Source of the DNA: a virus
Strand: one strand, 5' to 3'
DNA: 64,000 bases
Virus record (IMG/VR): IMGVR_UViG_3300024259_000016
Location: 50,060 to 114,059 of that record
In this document: piece after piece, positions 59,630 through 64,000 of the stretch
Layout: each line of letters starts with the position of its first letter
Position numbering within the stretch: the stretch's first letter is position 1
Notes under the pieces: model-generated
Told to the model about the DNA's origin: nothing
The model's input: only the letters and a program-made list of their open reading frames with translations
Database searches by the model: none
Made by a program: the position numbers and the translations under genes

Positions 59630-61863
59630 TTACAGTCCTTGATATTGGATGCGATCGAGGGTTCCATGGTGAGGTAGATGGGGCCGAAGTCAGACTGCAT
59701 CTCGACCTTGCCGAGGTGTTTCTTGTAGATGGCAGCAGCTTCCTCAGCGTGATTGTTGCGGACCAGAGAGGCCCCCTGGTCGTGCAGGTGCAGGAGCATG
59801 CCGAACTCGTGGGGGAACTTCTTCGTCCCCTCCTCCATGATACGCCAGAGCCGGGAGTTGAACTGGTCGCCGCATTCGGTCTGGGTGTCCCAGTTTGCCA
59901 GTTCGGTGGCAGGGAGGGGACGCAAGGGGCAGTAGCGACGACGGCGGAAGGGTTTAATCTCCATGTAGCCATCCCGCTCTACCTTCTTCAGGTTCTCCTC
60001 GTGGTAAACGTAGACCTCGGACAGGGCGCCGTGGAACAGGCGGGTGTGAACCTCCTTGACCATGTCGAGGGTGAGCATGCGCCGGGTCTCCATGTCCACC
60101 CACTTGGAGTTGCGGGCGGTGGACTGAATCTTGAAGGGCCCCCCGAGGTACATGCCATTGAAGAACACGTTCTTCTCAACCTTACGCAGGCGCCCGCGGT
60201 AGACGTTGTCCCAGCGTTCCCAGTTGTCTGGACCGAACACCTGCACGGCGCAGTAGGTGTGGGGGTCCACCTTGTCAGCAAAGTAGGAGCCCGGCTCGAT
60301 TTTCCCCTGAAGTACCTCGATGAGGCGGCGGCAACCAGACCGGGCGGCCAGGCGTCGGAGCTCCTGTTGGTCCACGTCCCCACCCACCATGCACCAGCCC
60401 TCAGGGGCCTCGAAGATGTCGCGGTCGATGGCCCTCATGTTCTGCAAGTTCGGCGACGAGGTGAACCTGATTCCCTTCTGGTCGTAGGACTTCCACTTGG
60501 TGTGCATGTAGCCGCCGGTGATCGCCGCGGCGTAGCTCCCGCACTTCTTGTTCTTGATGATGTCCAGGAGCCCTTCCTCGAGGTCAGTCTCCGTGAACTC
60601 CACCTCGTCCATCACGTTGCCCTGCTTGTCCAGGATGGAGAAGACATCACAGTCGATCAGACTCCCGCCGGCCTCTTTGATCTTGGCACGTTCCTCGTCG
60701 GGGGTGTCTTGGTAGATGGTGGCATAGGCAGTGGACTCTTCAATGAGGGTGACGAGCAAGGACACGAAGGGGTGCTCGATGTGGTCGATGATGGCCTTAT
60801 AGGAGGTGGAGGGTTCACCCAGTTCCTTGGTTGTCTCCGTCGGGACCAGTCCCAGGTTGTAAGGGGCCTGGGCGTACTTGGCGCCAAAGAGAGCCTCGGC
60901 CTTGTGGGCCGTGGACCTGTGGTTGAAGTCCGGCCAGCTGAGCCAGTCGCGAATTCTCTTACGGATGGCCATCATCTGCTTGAGACGGTCGACTGCTCTG
61001 GCCCGACGCTTCGCCATGTTGACCGGGATGCCCCAGTTCTGCATGTTGGCTGCCAGCTCAGCGTATCGGGATTGCCACTGAATCAACTCCTGGGACATGC
61101 CGAGCTGCTGGATATGGGCACTGATCTCTGGTACCAGCTGGATGGTATAAAGAGCATCCTTGGCGTTGTAGATGAGGAGCTTCCAGGGATTCTTTATCTT
61201 GACGCCGTAGCCCTCGTTGGTCTTGTACTCCATCTTCCAGGCGCCCACCTGCAAGTAGGAGTGCCCGACGTAGCCGAGGTCGTGGTAGATGTCCGGCTGG
61301 ACCAGATGGTGCAGGCCGATGGTGTCTCGGATCTCCCCTCGGACAGGCAGCCCCTTGCGTTCACAGACCGCGATGTCGTAGGGAGCGTTGTGGAAGACCT
61401 TGACGATCTCCGGGTCTGCCAGGATCTGCATGGTCAGCCCAACCAGGCACTGCTCCCAGGCCTCGGGCAGGAGCGACAGGTCCATTAGCGGGAAGGCGAC
61501 CGCCACGTTGTTGGGGGCCGCCTCAGCTATGGAGATCGAGTGGAGCCGGCACTTGGCGTAATCAAGGGAGGTGGACTCCACATCGATGGCCAGGGCCGGC
61601 TTGGCGATGAGCCAGTACTCGAGCCACCGTTTGGCATGCTCGAAGTACTCCACCGCGTTGACAGGCCCCCGCGGCAGCACACAGATTAGGGTCTCCTCGT
61701 GGGTGATTCCCCCCCGAGAAATCTGGTGGGCCTTCTCGAAGTCCTGGGCAACCACCCCGGTGATCGGCTTGATCCCCTTGGTGTCCAGGCCCCGCTTGCC
61801 CCTTCCCTTCTTCGCTTGGTGGAAGATGGAGGCAAGGTGGTTCGTTGGAATCACATGGGCCAC
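59626..61863 (-). CDS. DNA polymerase I (family A) with proofreading domain
   Basis: 745 residues. 3'-5' exonuclease motifs: AIDVESTSLD (D94, E96), FHNAPYDI (N159, D163) and YNAKDALY (Y232, D236). Polymerase motif A GGDVDQQELRRLA (D496, E501), motif B RKVEKNVFFNGMYLGG (about 560-575) and motif C LLHLHDQG (H694-D695-Q696). The last residue is normally Glu (HDE), here Gln. No 5' nuclease domain. It replicates phage DNA. Flanked by small genes, overlapping the wHTH start. Confidence 0.9.
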   Translation of the reverse strand: MAHVIPTNHLASIFHQAKKGRGKRGLDTKGIKPITGVVAQDFEKAHQISRGGITHEETLICVLPRGPVNAVEYFEHAKRWLEYWLIAKPALAIDVESTSLDYAKCRLHSISIAEAAPNNVAVAFPLMDLSLLPEAWEQCLVGLTMQILADPEIVKVFHNAPYDIAVCERKGLPVRGEIRDTIGLHHLVQPDIYHDLGYVGHSYLQVGAWKMEYKTNEGYGVKIKNPWKLLIYNAKDALYTIQLVPEISAHIQQLGMSQELIQWQSRYAELAANMQNWGIPVNMAKRRARAVDRLKQMMAIRKRIRDWLSWPDFNHRSTAHKAEALFGAKYAQAPYNLGLVPTETTKELGEPSTSYKAIIDHIEHPFVSLLVTLIEESTAYATIYQDTPDEERAKIKEAGGSLIDCDVFSILDKQGNVMDEVEFTETDLEEGLLDIIKNKKCGSYAAAITGGYMHTKWKSYDQKGIRFTSSPNLQNMRAIDRDIFEAPEGWCMVGGDVDQQELRRLAARSGCRRLIEVLQGKIEPGSYFADKVDPHTYCAVQVFGPDNWERWDNVYRGRLRKVEKNVFFNGMYLGGPFKIQSTARNSKWVDMETRRMLTLDMVKEVHTRLFHGALSEVYVYHEENLKKVERDGYMEIKPFRRRRYCPLRPLPATELANWDTQTECGDQFNSRLWRIMEEGTKKFPHEFGMLLHLHDQGASLVRNNHAEEAAAIYKKHLGKVEMQSDFGPIYLTMEPSIASNIKDCK

Positions 61864-62102
61864 TATGGTTCTTTCCTCGGGACATTGGCTTTGTTGGGGG
61901 TGGAGGCGAACCGGGTGCCCTTCTGGTTATACGGTTTCCAGGCGGGGCACTCAGGGGCTAACGCTTCGAGTTCATCAGCCCTATAGGCTGCTATGAGCAG
62001 ACCTTTAGCTAACTGACGGGCATCCTCTGCATCGATGACTTCCATCGATCCAGCATTGTAGTGGGAGGGATGGTCGACGGTTTCTTTACTCATGGTCTCC
62101 AT
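61863..62102 (-). CDS. DUF3310-like protein
   Basis: 79 residues; start METMSKETVD, or MSKETVD 9 bases later, both behind GGAGACC. DHPSHYNAGSMEVID is the signature of the DUF3310 family common in phages, here with a short C-terminus (KPYNQKGTRFASTPN). Function unsettled; often near nucleotide-metabolism genes. Coupled to the polymerase start. Confidence 0.7.
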   Translation of the reverse strand: METMSKETVDHPSHYNAGSMEVIDAEDARQLAKGLLIAAYRADELEALAPECPAWKPYNQKGTRFASTPNKANVPRKEP

Positions 62103-62455
62103 GGTCTCCCGTTCTCGTCGGTGAGGGTGGCACCCTCAAAGGTAGACATTTCCCAACCTGAGAAGTCCTTCCCCTCGGTCTGCCCGAGTCGCTCAAGCCC
62201 TTTCCATACGTACAGGTGGTAGGCAAGACATTGCTCCTCGCTGACCACGATCTTGTCGGGCTTGCCCTGGCGCTCCCAGGCCTCCCTGATATCCCACTCA
62301 GGCAGTCGGTCGATGAACGTCAAAGCCTTGGAGTAGGAGGTGAACTTTCGCTGCTCATGACCCTCGGCGAGGATAGCCCCATGGGGTGTCCTCTGGTACA
62401 GACGCCAGCGACGATCCCTATCCTGCTGAGTGAAGATGTATCCCACGTCAGGCAT
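62090..62455 (-). CDS. Hypothetical protein, 121 aa
   Basis: Starts MPDVGYIFTQQDRDRRWRLY, overlapping the upstream stop by 8 bases, preferred over a longer reading that would run back over the neighbour. A compact mixed fold: beta at the start, then helices (YSKALTFIDRLPEWDIREAW). Ends STFEGATLTDENGRPWRP. No family recognised. Confidence 0.6.
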   Translation of the reverse strand: MPDVGYIFTQQDRDRRWRLYQRTPHGAILAEGHEQRKFTSYSKALTFIDRLPEWDIREAWERQGKPDKIVVSEEQCLAYHLYVWKGLERLGQTEGKDFSGWEMSTFEGATLTDENGRPWRP

Positions 62456-62975
62456 TGTTTTGCTCAATCCGAGTTGAGGTTTGGAGGAGCCTGTCGTACC
62501 AACCATCCCGTTGCATATTGACGACAGGGATGTTGTGGGCACTGGCAATCCTTATAGCCTGCCCGGTGCCCCCTGTTCTGCGGGATGTCTGGTGTCCCCG
62601 CTCTGCCCCGTCCGGAGTCCAGCAGACGACCAGGTGGGTTGGACTCTTGAGGTTCAACCCGAGGATCTGATAGCCGTTACGGGCATGGAGCTTCTGAGCT
62701 TGCAGAGGACAGGCCCCCCAAGCTGGGTGATGGTGAGCAGCGAGTCGTAGGGCATATGCACGCTGGTCCTGTGATGCCCCCTCAAAGGAGTTCGTTGTAT
62801 AGATGATCTTGTGGTTATCAGCCCCATCAGCAAAGGCTGTGTCAGCCCCTTTGGCCCCTCCGGATCTAAGCCACCACCCCCGGCCCAGTAGGTATTGTGC
62901 CCACTGCCTCATCTGAGCCAGGAACTCTGGGGGGGTCCTCCTTGAACCTATACCTGTATACATAAGGTTTCCCAT
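62448..62975 (-). CDS. SLOG/DprA-like Rossmann-fold protein
   Basis: 175 residues. YTGIGSRRTPPE at the start, RSGGAKGADTAFADGA at about 37-52 and RRTGGTGQAIRIASAHNIPVV near the end define the SLOG superfamily nucleotide-binding fold of YspA/DprA-like proteins found in many phages. Such domains bind nucleotides or ssDNA; the phage role is not established. Confidence 0.75.
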   Translation of the reverse strand: MGNLMYTGIGSRRTPPEFLAQMRQWAQYLLGRGWWLRSGGAKGADTAFADGADNHKIIYTTNSFEGASQDQRAYALRLAAHHHPAWGACPLQAQKLHARNGYQILGLNLKSPTHLVVCWTPDGAERGHQTSRRTGGTGQAIRIASAHNIPVVNMQRDGWYDRLLQTSTRIEQNNA

Positions 62976-63039
62976 CCGGCTATTCCTCAGATTTTTTAAG
63001 TAGGTGGATCATCATGTCCATGGCTTCCGATGGGGTAGA

Positions 63040-63570
63040 TCATCGGTGGCACTCCTTCCAGAGTTCTTGGAGGTCGATGGGATTGACGCTGCCGCGGTAG
63101 TCCCTGATGGATCCTTTGATGCCGGTCAAGGCTTTCATGGAGTGCTTGCCTACAGCAACGATGACGGTGTCCGGGTGGTCCTCACTGACGGCGAGGAGTT
63201 CTCCGATGAGGCGCTTACGGCAGTGGTCCATTGCGAGCTTGTGCACCAGGTCGGAGGACAGGGTAGGGCCGCCGCCGGGTGGCTTGATGGGGCGCTTTCT
63301 GCACAACGTTGTGTTGGTTACCCAACAGTCCATCCGGGAGAAACCAGGGTCGCCGTTTTCGGTCAGGTACCACTGGGCTCTACCGGTTGGGCCGATGAAG
63401 AACTTCCGTTCTCTCTTGGGATTGTTCCCTTCCTCCTCAAATCCAGGCCCCTCTCCTACAAGGATAAGTCGGGAGGGGACTTTGCCGTCGGGATAGACCA
63501 TGACGGACTTCCCATCATTGAGGGGGCATCCCTGGCAATCCGGCTGGGTTATGAGGCCGTGGTAGTACAT
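63040..63570 (-). CDS. Family 4 uracil-DNA glycosylase-like, C-terminally short
   Basis: 176 residues. CQGCPL (C12, C15), CWVTNTTLCRKRP (C90) and DHCRKRL (C117) supply the four iron-sulfur cysteines. GEGPGFEEEGN (39-49) is motif A and FFIGPTGRAQWYL the following loop. IVAVGKHSMKALTG fits the central strand. The protein ends right after DYRGSVNPIDLQELW, before the usual HPS/HPA active-site motif, which I cannot find in any frame downstream. Confidence 0.75.
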   Translation of the reverse strand: MYYHGLITQPDCQGCPLNDGKSVMVYPDGKVPSRLILVGEGPGFEEEGNNPKRERKFFIGPTGRAQWYLTENGDPGFSRMDCWVTNTTLCRKRPIKPPGGGPTLSSDLVHKLAMDHCRKRLIGELLAVSEDHPDTVIVAVGKHSMKALTGIKGSIRDYRGSVNPIDLQELWKECHR

Positions 63571-63574
63571 TCCA

Positions 63575-63856
63575 TCAGCTCCTGAATTCTATGTTCTTGT
63601 AGCCAACTTCATCAGGGTCAGATACTGCATACCAGAGTCCATCTCTCTGTATCGCCTCGACATGCCATTGCTCAGGGAAAGGTCCATAGTTGAACTCCAG
63701 GACCTGCTGGACAACAACTTTATTTCCGGATGTATCCTTATAGAATTCTGCAGCCCTGACCCGATATATTTCCCCGACGGAGGCGCTCCAACCCCAGCTT
63801 GGCCTGTCAATTCCTTCAGCTGTCTCTAGATTAGGTTGGGTCAGATCGATGGACAT
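63575..63856 (-). CDS. Hypothetical protein, 93 aa
   Basis: Starts MSIDLTQPNLETAEGIDRPSW after AAGGAGCATC. Predominantly beta (VVVQQVLEFNYGPFPEQWHV), like a small barrel. Directly upstream of the glycosylase gene. No family recognised. Confidence 0.65.
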   Translation of the reverse strand: MSIDLTQPNLETAEGIDRPSWGWSASVGEIYRVRAAEFYKDTSGNKVVVQQVLEFNYGPFPEQWHVEAIQRDGLWYAVSDPDEVGYKNIEFRS

Positions 63857-63877
63857 GATGCTCCTTATGTTGAAAGA

Positions 63878-63906
63878 CCCCGGGGGGCATTGTGGACCCC
63901 CCGGGG
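63878..63906 (-). terminator. Strong hairpin, likely terminator
   Basis: CCCCGGGGGG and CCCCCCGGGG form a perfect 10-bp stem around a 9-base loop, followed on the minus strand by TCTTTC. It lies 35 bases after the stop of the partial proline-rich gene and just before the next gene's ribosome site. Confidence 0.55.
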
Positions 63907-63940
63907 AGAGGACCGCTTTACCGGCTAAACCGTCTGGCTG

Positions 63941-64000
63941 CTACGGCTTGGGCGGGGGCGGAGGGGGCGGGGGAGCTGCCGCGGCGGCGCCATCCGCAGG
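63941..64000 (-). CDS. Partial gene, proline-rich C-terminus
   Basis: Only the last 19 residues are in the window: PADGAAAAAPPPPPPPPKP, then TAG. The start lies beyond 64000. Alanine/proline tails of this kind are flexible and are seen in ssDNA-binding or structural proteins; no identity can be given. Confidence 0.6.
   Translation of the reverse strand, partial: PADGAAAAAPPPPPPPPKP

Noticed and set aside
59716-61488. 590-codon plus-strand frame opposite the DNA polymerase
   Set aside because: All polymerase and exonuclease motifs lie on the minus strand; the plus-strand translation is low-complexity and without family features.

Overview
The window is 64 kb from the genome of a contractile-tailed double-stranded DNA bacteriophage (a myovirus of the Caudoviricetes). 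A sheath, tube, tape measure and complete baseplate set are encoded in canonical order, along with head genes, a lysis set and a family A DNA polymerase. No terminase, helicase or primase is visible and genes run off both ends, so the whole genome is longer than 64 kb. The DNA is GC-rich by eye and Arg AGG codons are common. The host cannot be named from this sequence.

Layout. (1) 1-3081, minus strand: small early-type genes of unknown function and a large zinc-ribbon protein, with eight copies of a 16-bp palindrome at 1016-1206. (2) 3082-4322: about 1.2 kb with no convincing gene, holding hairpins, a G-rich stretch and a 60-bp imperfect tandem repeat. (3) 4323-13749, plus: about 20 tightly packed, mostly overlapping small genes, including a HAD-family phosphatase, a winged-helix protein, a DNA methyltransferase and an amidase endolysin. 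Stretch 8760-10790 looks compositionally distinct. (4) 13878-25239, minus, convergent with the endolysin. In order of transcription: a basic protein, a probable abundant virion protein, a glycan-type modification cassette (three-domain glycosyltransferase, second glycosyltransferase-like protein, sulfotransferase, TylF-like O-methyltransferase, two further methyltransferases), a fibre module, then spanin-like, transglycosylase and holin genes. (5) 25357-57753, plus: portal, XkdF-type protease, scaffold with a nested start, major capsid protein, connectors, sheath, tube, tail chaperone with a probable -1 frameshift, tape measure, baseplate hub/spike/wedge, gpI-like protein and tail fibre. (6) 57664-64000, mostly minus: small regulators, Pol A, a DUF3310-like protein, a SLOG-fold protein and a family 4 uracil-DNA glycosylase.

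Regulation. A GTGCCAC/GTGGCAC half-site motif recurs in at least seven gaps at the heads of transcription units, often about 9-11 bp after a TTGAC-like element. It looks like a phage-wide operator or promoter element. One strong sigma70-type promoter at 33269 is followed almost at once by an intrinsic terminator.

Most novel content: the glycosylation, sulfation and methylation cassette embedded among virion genes, placed directly behind a probable abundant virion protein. It could build or decorate a glycan on the particle, or modify the host surface. Other points are the nested scaffold start, a gene with no ATG/GTG/TTG start (ATC start or TAA readthrough), the operator families, and two early ORFs that look frameshifted.
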